From: Alcaligenes faecalis
Lineage (GTDB): Bacteria > Pseudomonadota > Gammaproteobacteria > Burkholderiales > Burkholderiaceae_B
Reading direction: 5' to 3'
DNA length: 64,000 nt
NCBI RefSeq assembly: GCF_005311025.1
Contig: NZ_CP031747.1
Span: forward strand, 2,540,954 to 2,604,953
The notes under the pieces were generated by a model, which had not been told where the DNA came from, did not search any database, and saw nothing but the letters and a program-made list of their open reading frames with translations. Positions 44,359 through 54,340 of the stretch are shown in pieces. Numbering within the stretch: position 1 is the stretch's first letter; each line of letters begins with the position of its first letter. Position numbers and translations under genes: made by a program.

Positions 44359-45744
44359 CTAAACGCCAGCCGCCGCCCGCATCTTGCGTTGTGAAGCCGG
44401 TGCCAAACCTTCCGCTTCCCGGTACTTCGCCACCGTACGGCGCGCCAAAGTCAGGCCCTGAGCCTGCAAGAGGTCGGTAATCTGCTGGTCCGACAAAGGC
44501 TTGGCTGGCGACTCGTCACGAATCATCTGCGCGATCTGTGCCCGTACCGAAGCCGCCGACAGATCAGCCTTGCCATCAGCACTGGCCAAGGCCACGGTAA
44601 AGAACTGTTTAAGCTCCATCACCCCATGCGGTGTTTGCATGTACTTTTGCCGCGTTGCGCGAGAAATCGTGGACTCGTGCAAATCCAGCTCGGCTGCCAG
44701 ATCGGCCAATTGCATGGGTTTGAGCGCCGACACACCTTGCGTGAAGAAGTCCTGCTGCATCTGCACAATCGCTTGGGCCACCCGCAAAATCGTCACGAAA
44801 CGGCTGTTAACGCTGCGCAGCAAGCCGGTGGCTTTTTGGCGCTCTGCCAGCAAGGCAGGGTGCGCTTCAATTTCATAATCGTGCAGATTCACCAATTGCA
44901 GGCGCGGCACAGCCAGGGGATTCAAGGCCGCCTGCCAATTGTCCTTGCCGCGAATCAACAGCACATCGGGTACCACATAAGCCGAGACGTCCTGCGTCCA
45001 GGCCCGCCCCGGCTTGGGGTCCAGCTTCAAGACCAGATGATGGGCGCGCTCGACCAGCTCGGCCGAATAGCGGCCGGCACAGCGCTGACGCAACTGACTA
45101 GGAGAGGCCAGAATGCCGACATGCTCGCGCACCAGATAACGGGCGCAGTCGAGCAAGGCAGGTTCCAATTGCTGAGCCTGTTGCATCAGTTGCAAGTCCA
45201 GGCACTCGGCCAGATCCCGCGCACCGACACCGGCCGGGTCCAGGGACTGCACCTGGGCCAGCGCACAGCGCAAATCACTTTCATCAATATCCAGCTCGTC
45301 GGGCAGGCAGTCCAGCACCTCTTCCAGCGAGACGGGCAGGTAGCCGTTATCGTCCAGCTCATCGATCAATAACTGGGCCAAAGCGCGGTCACGGTCGCTC
45401 AAACGCAACAGTCCCAGCTGCTCGCTTAAATAAGCCGCCAGGTCCTGGGCAATGGCCGATTCGGGAGTCCAGTCAGGGTCGTCCGAATCCCCCTGATGCT
45501 TGGGAAACTCAAGGCTCGCCCACGAGGATTCCGCCTCGCCCGAAGCGGCTTCGGGCAATGGCTCGGCGGCGACATCCGTCTGCACGTCCAGACGTTCCAG
45601 CAAGGGGTTATCCAGCAAAGCCTGAGCCAACTCCTGCTCAAGCTCGGCCCCCGATAGCTGCAACACTTTAATAGACTGTTGCAATTGCGGCGTCAAAACC
45701 AGCGTTTGCTGCTGGCGTAAATCTAGTGACTGACGCGTAAGCAT
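44359..45744 (-). CDS. rpoN: RNA polymerase sigma-54 factor
   Basis: 461 aa. N-terminal Gln-rich activator-interacting region (QSLDLRQQQTLVLTPQLQQS), an acidic linker, the core-binding domain, and the C-terminal RpoN box ARRTVAKYRE. It directs transcription of nitrogen, motility and other genes with activator proteins. The start at 45744 (MLTRQSLDLR) matches usual N-termini; an ATG six codons upstream would overlap the divergent gene by two bases. Here it is not next to lptB or hpf. Confidence 0.93.
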   Translation of the reverse strand: MLTRQSLDLRQQQTLVLTPQLQQSIKVLQLSGAELEQELAQALLDNPLLERLDVQTDVAAEPLPEAASGEAESSWASLEFPKHQGDSDDPDWTPESAIAQDLAAYLSEQLGLLRLSDRDRALAQLLIDELDDNGYLPVSLEEVLDCLPDELDIDESDLRCALAQVQSLDPAGVGARDLAECLDLQLMQQAQQLEPALLDCARYLVREHVGILASPSQLRQRCAGRYSAELVERAHHLVLKLDPKPGRAWTQDVSAYVVPDVLLIRGKDNWQAALNPLAVPRLQLVNLHDYEIEAHPALLAERQKATGLLRSVNSRFVTILRVAQAIVQMQQDFFTQGVSALKPMQLADLAAELDLHESTISRATRQKYMQTPHGVMELKQFFTVALASADGKADLSAASVRAQIAQMIRDESPAKPLSDQQITDLLQAQGLTLARRTVAKYREAEGLAPASQRKMRAAAGV

Positions 45745-45760
45745 AGGTACAATCGTTTCC

Positions 45761-46315
45761 ATGAAAACTGACAACGCCCAGACACCCACCGCCAACGATA
45801 GTCAGGCTCTGCGCAGCACACTGTTCAAGCTGTGCGCCACGGCCACTATTATCTGCACCGTAGTCACTATCGTGGTCGCCATTATCTGGTGGGACCTGCT
45901 CAACCGTCTTATCAGCTTTGGGCGTGGCCTGGATTACTCCGGCCTGCAGGCCTTGAGCATTCAAAACCTGGCGCTGATCAAGCAATACAACCCGTTTTTC
46001 TGGTGGACGGTAGTGGGCGTCATAACCCTCATTATTGCCTATCTTTTGTATGGCTTCGTACAAGGGGTCATGCGACGCAACCAGCAACGCATTATCGACG
46101 AGTCCACGGTGGCTCAACTGGCCCGATCACTCAGCCGTCCGGCCCGTGAAGTGATTTTGTGGTGCTGGCCCGACCAGCGCAGCCCGTTGACTGTGGGCGA
46201 TTTACAACGAGCCCATAGCGAGTTGCGCTCCGGACGTTTTAGCAAAATCGAACTGGCCGAGCAGCAAAGCCGCCTGCTGCAAGCCGACTACGAACGTCAC
46301 GAGCCACAAGCCTAA
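45761..46315 (+). CDS. Membrane protein of unknown function
   Basis: 184 aa with two transmembrane segments (ATATIICTVVTIVVAIIWW and TVVGVITLIIAYLLYGFVQG) and a cytoplasmic C-terminal part rich in charged residues (RSGRFSKIELAEQQSRLLQA). I do not recognise a family. It starts 16 bases from the rpoN start on the other strand, so the two promoters must overlap the coding starts. Confidence 0.75.
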   Translation: MKTDNAQTPTANDSQALRSTLFKLCATATIICTVVTIVVAIIWWDLLNRLISFGRGLDYSGLQALSIQNLALIKQYNPFFWWTVVGVITLIIAYLLYGFVQGVMRRNQQRIIDESTVAQLARSLSRPAREVILWCWPDQRSPLTVGDLQRAHSELRSGRFSKIELAEQQSRLLQADYERHEPQA

Positions 46316-46354
46316 AGCTTGCCTTCCTGTTTTTTTTGTGTTTGACTAACGGTC

Positions 46355-46507
46355 ATGACTCACGCACGCCAATTCTCCTACGCCTGCCAAGGTTTCAGCC
46401 CCGCCGCTGAAGCAGCCTTGTCGCGTTCCGTGCGTGAAGGCCGTTCTTCGGCCCCTGCCTCCAGCCTATCCCAGCTGCTACTACTAGCGTCCGGTTGCCG
46501 GGCCTAG
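46355..46507 (+). CDS. leuL: leuA leader peptide (leucine attenuator candidate)
   Basis: A 50-codon frame beginning MTHARQFSYACQ and ending SQLLLLASGCRA, 133 bases upstream of leuA. It has the run CTG-CTA-CTA-CTA and a further CTA three codons earlier (46466-46486). CTA is a rare Leu codon in such GC-rich genomes, and CTA runs are the hallmark of leu leader peptides. Ribosomes stalling there at low leucine would change folding of the RNA downstream. The ribosome site before the ATG is weak. Confidence 0.7.
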   Translation: MTHARQFSYACQGFSPAAEAALSRSVREGRSSAPASSLSQLLLLASGCRA

Positions 46508-46601
46508 TGTCCCGTGGCAGTTCGGCAGCCAATACTCAGCCACATCTACGTCATTTGTGCCGCCACCGGCCTACGTAAATGCTGCAATCGCTGGTGACGG
46601 C
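46493..46601 (+). promoter_or_regulatory. leuA leader RNA hairpins
   Basis: Two stems follow the Leu-codon run: GGTTGCCG (46493-46500) with CGGCAGCC (46523-46530), and GCCGCCACC (46559-46567) with GGTGACGGC (46593-46601). A T-run appears only about 15 bases after the second stem, so it may control translation or a weak terminator instead of a classic attenuator. Confidence 0.45.
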
Positions 46602-46639
46602 AAGAAGTAATCAACACTTTTTGTCCGACAGGTATCCCC

Positions 46640-48340
46640 ATGGCAATGCTGAAAAACCCCTCTCAAAAGTATCGTCCTTTTGTCGCCTTTGATCGCGACT
46701 TCGCTGAACGCACCTGGCCTTCCAAGCGCATTACCAAAGCGCCCATCTGGATGAGCACGGACTTGCGTGACGGCAATCAGTCCCTGATCGAGCCCATGAA
46801 CGTGGCTCGCAAACTGCGCTTTTTCGAGCAACTCGTCAAAATCGGTTTCAAGGAAATCGAGGTCGGTTTCCCATCCGCATCGCAGACCGACTTCGATTTC
46901 GTTCGCAAGCTGATCGACGAAAACCGCATTCCTGAAGATGTCACCATTATCGTCCTGACGCAGTCGCGCGAAGACCTGATCAAACGCACGGCTGAAGCGG
47001 CTGCCGGTGCCAAACGCGCCATCATTCACTTGTACAACGCTTGTGCCCCCGCCTTTCGCAAGATTGTTTTCAACTTGAGCAAGGACGAGATCAAGGAAAT
47101 TGCCTTGACCGGTACACGCCTGGTCAAGAACGAAGTGGCCAAGTATCCGCAAACCCAATGGGGTTACGAATACTCGCCCGAAGTGTTCAGCACTACCGAG
47201 CCCGAATTTGCTCTGGAGGTGTGCAACGCCGTTGTGAAAGCCTGGGGTCCAGCCGCTGACGAACGTGTCATCCTGAACTTGCCCGCTACGATTGAGGCCA
47301 CCACACCCAATATGTACGCCGACCAGATCGAATGGATGCACAACAATCTGGAACAGCGCAGCAACGTAACCCTGAGCGTGCACCCGCACAACGACCGTGG
47401 CACTGCGGTCGCTGCCGCTGAACTGGCTGTGATGGCTGGCGCAGACCGTATCGAGGGCTGCTTGTTCGGTAGCGGCGAGCGCACCGGCAACGTTTGCCTG
47501 GTGACCTTGGCCCTGAACTTGTACACCCAGGGCGTGGACCCTGAACTGGACTTCTCGGACATCGACGAAGTGCGTCGCACCGCCGAGTACTGCAACCAGT
47601 TGCCCGTGCACCCACGCCACCCTTACGCGGGCGATCTGGTCTTTACCGCTTTCTCCGGCTCCCACCAGGACGCCATCAAGAAAGGTTTGGCCCAGCAAAA
47701 AGCCGACGAAATCTGGGAAGTCCCTTACCTGCCTATCGACCCGGCCGATCTGGGCCGCAGCTACGATGCGGTGATCCGCGTCAACAGCCAGTCGGGCAAG
47801 GGCGGTGTGTCCTACTTGCTGGAACAAGAGCACGGTCTGGTCTTGCCACGCCGCATGCAAATCGAATTCAGCCGCGCCATTCAGCGCGTCACCGACTCTT
47901 CCGGCAAGGAAGTGACGCCTGCAGATGTGTACGGCATTTTCGAATCCGAATACCTGAACTGCAAGAAGCACTACAAGCTGCTCAAGCACAACATCATCAG
48001 CCAGCCTCACGCCGACAGCGGCCAGCAATTCACGATTGAAGTGGATGTGGAGCACGACGGCCAGGTTCGCACCCTGAAGGGTTCGGGCGAAGGTGCAATC
48101 TCTGCTTTTGTGAATGCCTTGGATCTGTCCATCAAGATCATGGACTACAACGAGCACGCCATCGGTTCCGGTGCTGAAACCCGCGCTGCCGCTTACGTGG
48201 AAATGCGTATCGGCGACAGCCCATCGGGCTTTGGTGTGGGCATCCACGCCGACATCGTGACTTCCTCCTTCCTGGCGATCTTGAGTGCGGTTAACCGCCA
48301 CACCATCGCCCAGCAAGAAGCTGAAGCCACCACGGCTTAA
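46640..48340 (+). CDS. leuA: 2-isopropylmalate synthase
   Basis: 566 aa, the longer form of LeuA. It condenses 2-oxoisovalerate with acetyl-CoA, the first step of leucine synthesis. Catalytic motifs are [15 protein letters not shown] near the start, [12 protein letters not shown], and the metal-binding [20 protein letters not shown]. The C-terminal regulatory domain (leucine feedback) is present. It is preceded by a leader peptide with Leu codons, so supply of leucine probably controls it. Confidence 0.95.
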   Translation: MAMLKNPSQKYRPFVAFDRDFAERTWPSKRITKAPIWMSTDLRDGNQSLIEPMNVARKLRFFEQLVKIGFKEIEVGFPSASQTDFDFVRKLIDENRIPEDVTIIVLTQSREDLIKRTAEAAAGAKRAIIHLYNACAPAFRKIVFNLSKDEIKEIALTGTRLVKNEVAKYPQTQWGYEYSPEVFSTTEPEFALEVCNAVVKAWGPAADERVILNLPATIEATTPNMYADQIEWMHNNLEQRSNVTLSVHPHNDRGTAVAAAELAVMAGADRIEGCLFGSGERTGNVCLVTLALNLYTQGVDPELDFSDIDEVRRTAEYCNQLPVHPRHPYAGDLVFTAFSGSHQDAIKKGLAQQKADEIWEVPYLPIDPADLGRSYDAVIRVNSQSGKGGVSYLLEQEHGLVLPRRMQIEFSRAIQRVTDSSGKEVTPADVYGIFESEYLNCKKHYKLLKHNIISQPHADSGQQFTIEVDVEHDGQVRTLKGSGEGAISAFVNALDLSIKIMDYNEHAIGSGAETRAAAYVEMRIGDSPSGFGVGIHADIVTSSFLAILSAVNRHTIAQQEAEATTA

Positions 48341-48451
48341 TACCGTCTTCATGTCGCGACTTGGGTGGTGATCCCACCCAAGCGCCCGCCCGGTTCACCA
48401 TAACCGCGCCTGACCCGCTTTCGCAGCCCGGCTTATCGTCGCTCTGCCCGC

Positions 48452-48475
48452 AACCCGCCCACAAGGCGGGTTTTT
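48452..48475 (+). terminator. Terminator after leuA
   Basis: AACCCGCC (48452-48459) pairs with GGCGGGTT (48465-48472), followed by TTT. Confidence 0.8.
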
Positions 48476-48576
48476 CGTGGGCGGGCCATTAGTCTGTGGC
48501 TCCACACCGTAGATAAACCGGACTCGGCCAGGTCTGACCGGACTGGACCTGGTCAGTTTGACTAGCCCAGTTGGCT

Positions 48577-48628
48577 CGGCTGTTCGGCTGTTCGGCTGTT
48601 CGGCTGTTCGGCTGTTCGGCTGTTCGGC
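48577..48628. repeat. Octanucleotide tandem repeat (CGGCTGTT) x 6.5
   Basis: Six and a half pure copies of an 8-base unit in the gap between leuA and the DUF1963 gene. Frames through it on both strands read as repeats of low-complexity residues and have no ribosome site. The rest of the 384-base gap shows only the leuA terminator and imperfect short palindromes around 48530-48560. Confidence 0.85.
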
Positions 48629-48724
48629 ACCAGAGCGTAAAGCCAATGCTCGCGGCACAGTACAAATGGCTGTGCCAATATGCCTCTAAACGACCAATCT
48701 CACCACACGGCGCTTGCCCCCTGT

Positions 48725-49489
48725 TTAGCCGCAATCCACTTGAAGACGGCTGAAGTCTTTGGCGCGCAGCTTGTCCTCTTCAATAAAGGCCATCAAGCGG
48801 GCACCATCTTGCCAGCACCAGTTCAACTCATCATGGGACTGCAAGGTCAGCAGTGAACGCCATGGCGACTGACTGGGATACTCGTCCTGCGTCGGCGTAG
48901 GGTCATAGCCCAGGCTGTCCCAAGAGGGGCGACCCAGCAGATAGTCGCGCGGCAAGTCGCCGCTTTCTTCCAGCTCCTCAAACCAGTCATACAGCTCGTC
49001 CATATCCACTGGCCAATCCTTGCGCAGCTCTTCATGGCGAGGAATATCAATGCAGTTTTCGAACAGCACTTCCCGACTTGCTGTACCCCAATCATGAGGG
49101 GCATGAAGCTCGTGAAAATCAGTGGTGTCCGGCCAGTAAAAAGCCTTCAGATAGTCCTCATCGCGCCAGAAAATGGCGTCTTCCTGATCCATACCGTAAA
49201 ACAGCGATAGCAGCCCGCTCGTGGGCAAATTCGCTGGGCGATCCGGTCCTTCCGGCAGCTCCGCAAAATTGATCTGGCCGACAAATAAATATTCACCGTC
49301 CGGATGCTCGGGCCAAGTAAAGCCTGGAGGAACCATAGGTTGGCCACCAAAGCGGCTTTGCAAAGGCTGACCCTGGCCTTTCCCCAAACGGATGGCAACC
49401 GCCGGTTGCGCCAGGTCCAGGAAATACTGTTTATGCGCTTGCAGCACAGGTGAGGCATCAAGGTACTTTTCTAGCGTGTTCAGATCCAT
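48725..49489 (-). CDS. DUF1963 (YwqG-like) protein
   Basis: 254 aa soluble protein with the DUF1963 pattern: LQSRFGGQPMVPPGFTWPEH, YLFVGQINFAELP, GLLSLFYGMD and, near the end, LLTLQSHDELNWCWQDGARL. The family is of unknown function; members occur near polymorphic toxins in some genomes. The start at 49489 (MDLNTLEKYL) is chosen over a 20-residue hydrophobic extension. A large RHS toxin-like gene lies about 1 kb away, but on the other strand. Confidence 0.8.
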   Translation of the reverse strand: MDLNTLEKYLDASPVLQAHKQYFLDLAQPAVAIRLGKGQGQPLQSRFGGQPMVPPGFTWPEHPDGEYLFVGQINFAELPEGPDRPANLPTSGLLSLFYGMDQEDAIFWRDEDYLKAFYWPDTTDFHELHAPHDWGTASREVLFENCIDIPRHEELRKDWPVDMDELYDWFEELEESGDLPRDYLLGRPSWDSLGYDPTPTQDEYPSQSPWRSLLTLQSHDELNWCWQDGARLMAFIEEDKLRAKDFSRLQVDCG

Positions 49490-49581
49490 GGCGCAGGGAA
49501 GGAAGAAGTTGAAGATGGTGCAGGCAAGGATAAGGGTGTCACAGCACACACGGCAACCCTTGCCGAAGAATCAGAAAGAAA

Positions 49582-49606
49582 AAAACCGGCCCAAGAGCCG
49601 GTTTTC
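49582..49606 (-). terminator. Terminator after the 106-aa unknown gene
   Basis: AAACCGGC (49583-49590) pairs with GCCGGTTT (49597-49604), with A and T runs on either side. Confidence 0.75.
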
Positions 49607-49623
49607 GTTTGCCTTGCCGCAGA

Positions 49624-49944
49624 TCAGTACGTGACCGCCAAACCCGGCAAATCCACAGTAACTTGCATGGAGCCCACCGCTTGCAAGCAATGGCGTGCAA
49701 ATTCCTGGGCGCGCTCATCGTCTTGCGACAGCAGCGTGTAACCCAGGGCATCGGCCACGCCCATAATCTTGTCCAGCAACAGCACTTTGCCGCTGGCCCG
49801 CAGGGGTTCACAGCCAAGCTCTTGCCAGGTGCGATCAAACCAATCACGCGATTGCTTGCCGCTGTCCGCATCAATGGTTTGTATAGGAGTGACCAGCTCT
49901 ATGTGCTGGCGAGGACTAAAGATCACAAGCACCATAGCGCTCAT
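49624..49944 (-). CDS. Hypothetical protein, unknown family
   Basis: 106 aa soluble protein (MSAMVLVIFSPRQHIELVTP ... GSMQVTVDLPGLAVTY). No catalytic motif or membrane segment is visible. GGAGA lies six bases upstream of the ATG and a terminator follows, which supports a real gene. The neighbour on the same strand encodes a DUF1840 protein. Confidence 0.65.
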   Translation of the reverse strand: MSAMVLVIFSPRQHIELVTPIQTIDADSGKQSRDWFDRTWQELGCEPLRASGKVLLLDKIMGVADALGYTLLSQDDERAQEFARHCLQAVGSMQVTVDLPGLAVTY

Positions 49945-50030
49945 AGACGATCTCCGAAAAAAAATAGATCAACTTTGGAGCTTAAGCAAAGAAGGCCTGC
50001 CAAATTGTCGGCAGGCCGACATTCCAGGGA

Positions 50031-50378
50031 CTACCAGGAGCTATCAGCCGGTTCCCACATCACCGGCACGCCAGTGTTATTCGCCTGGCGCAACATATCC
50101 AGCAAAGGATAGGCGCGTTGGCTGAAACTCACGGCCTGTGAAATCGGGTGTTCCTTTTCATCGTCTTCGTCCTCGTGGGGCGAATGCTTGTTTTCCCGGT
50201 CCTGCCCGATCGCTCGCTCAATATTGCCAATAGCTTCGGACAGTTGCTCTGCCGTGAACACGCCACGCTCGGGCAAACCATCAGGATAGGAACGCCCCGC
50301 GGCCCGGAGAATAGGCATGGCATGTTCAGAGAACATCAGAACATCGGCGGCGGCTTTGCTTTTAAAGACGACTAGCAT
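50031..50378 (-). CDS. DUF1840 family protein
   Basis: 115 aa. The N-terminus MLVVFKSKAAADVLMFSEHA and the C-terminal FSQRAYPLLDMLRQANNTGV match the DUF1840 family, common in betaproteobacteria and of unknown function. The middle has a charged linker (HSPHEDEDDEKEH). AGGAGA precedes the start at 50378; the longer frame upstream overlaps the RHS gene start on the other strand and is spurious. Confidence 0.82.
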   Translation of the reverse strand: MLVVFKSKAAADVLMFSEHAMPILRAAGRSYPDGLPERGVFTAEQLSEAIGNIERAIGQDRENKHSPHEDEDDEKEHPISQAVSFSQRAYPLLDMLRQANNTGVPVMWEPADSSW

Positions 50379-50475
50379 ACGGTTTCTCCTTATGGATCTT
50401 TGTGTTTCCGATTCGACTTTCAGGATACACACCCCTGCAAGATAGCAGGATTTTCCCCGTCTTGGAGAGTCCTTC

Positions 50476-53400
50476 ATGCCTGCCGCGTTTCTGCCATGGT
50501 TAATCTTGCTCTTGACTACCTTACCGTCCCTGGCCTGGTCACAAAGCTCGCTTGAATGCCCATTGCCTCCATCTTCCACCCGCTGCGCACCAGCGGCCGC
50601 TTTGGGAGAACAGGCCGAGCCCGCAACGGATATGGGTTTGCTCAATCCAGTGGATTTGCTCAGCGGACAAAAATACCAAAGCGATACAGACCTGCCGCTA
50701 AGCCAGGCCTGGCCTTTGCTGCAATTGCAGCGCCATTGGAATGGGCAGGGGCGAAACCCCACACCGACACTTGGGCAAACTGGCTGGGCCTTGAATTACG
50801 ACCTGCAATTGCGGCAGCAAGGCCATGCCTTGTTCATGCCGGATGGAAGACAAACGCGCTTGTACCCACCTGCACAGCGGCAAAGTTCGGGCTGGTTCTG
50901 GCAAGGGCCGAATGGTTTGATTCTGCGGTTTGATGAGCAGGGCTGGTTAATCCATGTGCGTATATCTACCCAGCAGTGGCTGGATATAGAACGTTTTGCG
51001 GGCACGCATCCGCAGGCGTATGCGGTTAACACTGTCCGTAATCATTTGGGCCAAGCGCTGGTGTTTGACTGGGAAAGCCAAACGCAGGAGTCGGTGTCGC
51101 TACCAGGGCTGGAACAGAGCAAAGAACCAGGACAAAACCAAACTCAAGTTCAGGCATCAGGACAGGTTCAATCCCAAACTAAAACCAGTTCCCTGACCCA
51201 TGTCACAAGGGCGGTAAGGGCAGCGGGAACGGCCGCAGTAGCAGCAGCGACGACGGAGGCAACTACGGCTACGGCTACGGCTACGGCTACGGCTACGGCT
51301 ATCAATATTAAAACCCCGGCCGGGCCGTTTCGCTTGCTTCTGGAACAGCAGGATCAACAAATCTGGCTGGCCAGCGTCAGCCGTCCGGACGGCATGCAAC
51401 GCCTCTATCATCCAGCCCCCGCACCTTGGTCGCACCGTTTGGGTGGCAGCAGCCTGCAAGCACCGGGGCAAGCCCCTCAGCCAGTCCAACAATGGGAGTA
51501 CGACGCCCAAGGCCGAGTCAATAGGTTGATCTCCCACGCCTTCAAGCAAGACTGGACGGCACGCTATGAGCCAGGTCTGAGCGAATGGTCCATAGGTACG
51601 GAGCGACATCGCTTCCATTACCGAGACTATCAAGGCCTGCAGCGGCTACAAAAACTGGAAAGTCGTTTGTGTAGGGACTGCCCGGTCCACAGCACGGAAT
51701 GGCAATATGACCCGCAAGGGCGCTGGTTGCAGGCCGGACCTTGGACAGCGCAACGCCGGGCAAATGGAACGCTCTCTCGACTGGAGAAAAGGCAGGGCGG
51801 CTGGGGAGCATTACGTTTGGAGCTGGATGAAAAAGGGCGCTTGCAAAGCTGGGCAACCAGCCAGCATGGAAGCGAAACACGGCGCTGGAACCCGAATGGC
51901 AAACTGACGTACCTCGAATATGCCGAAGGAGGCGCGCTCCAAATTCAATACGACCAACAGGGACGCCTGAGCAGTCTTGAGCATCAGCAAGGTCAGGACA
52001 CTGAACGCAGTGAGCTGGACTGGCTCGGGCCTGGCGCGCTGCGTATTCGTCATCCCACAGAAACGCAATGGCTCAAATTGCGGGCCGGTTTACTACAAGA
52101 GCGCCGTTTGGAACGCCGCCATAGTCCCGGCCAACGCTGGACCGAGCGCTTTGAGTACGACGAGCAGCGCAAGCTGACGCGGCACACCCTGCCGGAAGGT
52201 GGCCAGCTACGCTATCACTGGGACAAAAGCGGACGATTGCTGTCTCTGGAGTGGATCAAGCAAACCGGGCAAAGCCAGACCGTGATCCACGCACAAGAGG
52301 TGGGCTATGCCTGGGGCAATGGCCTGCAACTGATCAGCCATGCGAACAGCACCGGGCAAGCGGTGGATTTGATGCTTTTGCAGCCGGATGGCAAACCTGC
52401 CTGGACACAAGCCCGCCGTCTGGATGCCCAAGGCAGGGTGCTGGAGGATCGTCATGAATACCCGCTGCTACAGCAAACCCGTCATTGGCTGTTGCACTAC
52501 GACGCCCAAAACCGGCTAATCGCTTTCCGTCAGGACAAGACAGAACCAGAACAGTGGCTAGCCTGGGGGCACAACGGCGAACTTGCTGCACGCCACCCGA
52601 AGCCAGCCGCCTCCATTCAGCGTTCCTCCTCCGGCACGGCGAAAGCCGTCGGAAACCTGAATCTGGACTACGGCCCCAACCGTCGCTTGAAGCGTGTGCA
52701 AACAGCAAACTCCACACTGGTCGAATACCGGCACGATGCCTTTGGCCAACGTATCTGGCGCCAGCAAGGCAATCAGGAGCGTGCCTTCTTCTTTCACGGC
52801 CAGCAATTAATGGCTGAGCTGGATTTACCAGCTACACCCGGCCAGCTCATCTCCCGGCGCTATCTGTATGCCGGGCTGACACCAATAGGCATGATTGTTT
52901 ATCAGCCAGACGGACAAGGGCAGCTGTATTACCTGCATAGTGATTTGATGGGGGCTGTGCGGCTGATTAGCGATCAGCAAACCCAGCCGGTTTGGGCTGC
53001 CGACCTGAACCCTTTAGGACAGGCCGAACCTTTGCTTGAAACCCTGGAATTCAACCTACGCCTGCCGGGGCAGTACGCGGAATCGGCTACCGGCTGGCAC
53101 GACAATCTCTTGCGTACCTATCTACCCGATCACGGGCAGTATCTGGAAGCAGACCCTCTAGGACCATGGCCGCAGACCCAGGCCGTGGGTTACGCACAGC
53201 AACAGCCTTTGCGTCATATTGATCCCACCGGCCTGCTCCTGTTCGCCTTTGATGGCACACGACAGGCTCCTATTACCAATAGCAATGTGTGGAAACTGTC
53301 GCAGTTGTATCAGGATGGAGCGGTGCATTACACCGAAGGGCCGGGGGATCCAGTCACCCTGAACTGGGATGCACTGACTGCTTGGCGAGCGGGGCAGATT

Positions 53401-54210
53401 CTGGAGTCGCAATGGAACAATTTTCTGAATCGCATGCAGGAACAAGGCCCGGCTCCTAGCGCTGTACCCGTGGACTTGCTGGGTTTTTCTCGGGGAGCGG
53501 CACTGGCACGAGACTTTTCCAATCGAATTCTGGACCACGTGCAGCAGGGCTGGTTTGTGCTGAATGATCCGCAGCGCGGCGCCATCCGTGCCTGCATCAC
53601 GCCCCGCTTTTTAGGGCTGTTCGACACCGTGGCCCAGTTCGGGCTGGGAGGCGGCAGCAACTCCCAATACCGCTTGGGCGTCTCCGACGCCTGGAGCTGG
53701 GTTGCGCATGCCGTCGCCATGCATGAACACCGTGCCTACTTCCCCTTAAGCGCCCTGACAGAGGCCATGAACACGGTGGAAATGCCTTTTATCGGCGCGC
53801 ACAGCCAGATTGGCGGCGGCGTGCTGCCGGATGAAAACGAAGAAACCATCAGCGATCTGGATAAGGTAGCGCTGGCCTGGATGCATTGGCAGGCCAGGGC
53901 GACGGGCCTGACGCTGGCGGAACTGGCGCACACAGACCTTAGCGTCCTTCACCCTGTATTACTGGACATGCGCCTGCCTGGGCTGCGACTGACGAAAGGC
54001 AGTTTGCGGGGTGTGGACTATCACGGAGCGGGTCGAAACCTGATGTATCAGGACCTGCATCCACGTCTGGGGCAGGCTACCCAACAATCCATGGAAACCG
54101 TGATCAAACGCCATAACAGCTGGCGCATCCGTCCCGGAAATCAAGTGGGTTGGGTAGACATGGACGCTTACGATACGTGGTTACATAACCACCTGGGATG
54201 GGAGCGCTAG
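50476..54210 (+). CDS. RHS/YD-repeat protein with Sec signal and C-terminal Tle1-like phospholipase (DUF2235)
   Basis: 1244 aa. Signal peptide [17 protein letters not shown], then a long YD-repeat shell (for example [36 protein letters not shown]), ending in the RHS core [20 protein letters not shown] and HIDPTGL near residue 920. The remaining ~320 residues begin FAFDGTR (Asp926) and carry a lipase triad: GFSRG with Ser1005, LFDT with Asp1050 and GAHSQIGGG with His1109, the Tle1/DUF2235 layout. A (Thr-Ala)n stretch lies near residue 265. No PAAR domain, T6SS gene or obvious immunity gene adjoins it. Likely a polymorphic toxin that attacks membranes. Confidence 0.85.
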   Translation: MPAAFLPWLILLLTTLPSLAWSQSSLECPLPPSSTRCAPAAALGEQAEPATDMGLLNPVDLLSGQKYQSDTDLPLSQAWPLLQLQRHWNGQGRNPTPTLGQTGWALNYDLQLRQQGHALFMPDGRQTRLYPPAQRQSSGWFWQGPNGLILRFDEQGWLIHVRISTQQWLDIERFAGTHPQAYAVNTVRNHLGQALVFDWESQTQESVSLPGLEQSKEPGQNQTQVQASGQVQSQTKTSSLTHVTRAVRAAGTAAVAAATTEATTATATATATATAINIKTPAGPFRLLLEQQDQQIWLASVSRPDGMQRLYHPAPAPWSHRLGGSSLQAPGQAPQPVQQWEYDAQGRVNRLISHAFKQDWTARYEPGLSEWSIGTERHRFHYRDYQGLQRLQKLESRLCRDCPVHSTEWQYDPQGRWLQAGPWTAQRRANGTLSRLEKRQGGWGALRLELDEKGRLQSWATSQHGSETRRWNPNGKLTYLEYAEGGALQIQYDQQGRLSSLEHQQGQDTERSELDWLGPGALRIRHPTETQWLKLRAGLLQERRLERRHSPGQRWTERFEYDEQRKLTRHTLPEGGQLRYHWDKSGRLLSLEWIKQTGQSQTVIHAQEVGYAWGNGLQLISHANSTGQAVDLMLLQPDGKPAWTQARRLDAQGRVLEDRHEYPLLQQTRHWLLHYDAQNRLIAFRQDKTEPEQWLAWGHNGELAARHPKPAASIQRSSSGTAKAVGNLNLDYGPNRRLKRVQTANSTLVEYRHDAFGQRIWRQQGNQERAFFFHGQQLMAELDLPATPGQLISRRYLYAGLTPIGMIVYQPDGQGQLYYLHSDLMGAVRLISDQQTQPVWAADLNPLGQAEPLLETLEFNLRLPGQYAESATGWHDNLLRTYLPDHGQYLEADPLGPWPQTQAVGYAQQQPLRHIDPTGLLLFAFDGTRQAPITNSNVWKLSQLYQDGAVHYTEGPGDPVTLNWDALTAWRAGQILESQWNNFLNRMQEQGPAPSAVPVDLLGFSRGAALARDFSNRILDHVQQGWFVLNDPQRGAIRACITPRFLGLFDTVAQFGLGGGSNSQYRLGVSDAWSWVAHAVAMHEHRAYFPLSALTEAMNTVEMPFIGAHSQIGGGVLPDENEETISDLDKVALAWMHWQARATGLTLAELAHTDLSVLHPVLLDMRLPGLRLTKGSLRGVDYHGAGRNLMYQDLHPRLGQATQQSMETVIKRHNSWRIRPGNQVGWVDMDAYDTWLHNHLGWER
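51263..51300 (+). repeat. In-frame hexanucleotide repeat (CTACGG) in the RHS gene
   Basis: Six pure copies of a 6-base unit encoding alternating Thr-Ala. Changes in copy number would keep the frame and vary only the length of a linker between the N-terminal region and the YD repeats. Confidence 0.8.
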
Positions 54211-54340
54211 GCTTCTTGAAAAGAATTTGGCGTCAAATCACGCTATCATGTGGGGCTATCCGGCGGGCCAATGTCGCGCCTTCCATCTGGGGCGTGTTCC
54301 ACACGCCGCAGTTGTCTTTCTACCAATCCAGACCTTTCCT

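Noticed and set aside
46571-48352. 593-aa open frame antisense to leuA
   Set aside because: It mirrors leuA codon by codon, has no ribosome site and no recognisable domain; long antisense frames are common in GC-rich genes.
48489-48734. 81-aa minus-strand frame with repeated Asn-Ser-Arg-Thr-Ala-Glu-Gln-Pro
   Set aside because: Product of the octamer repeat; frames on both strands give similar low-complexity sequence.
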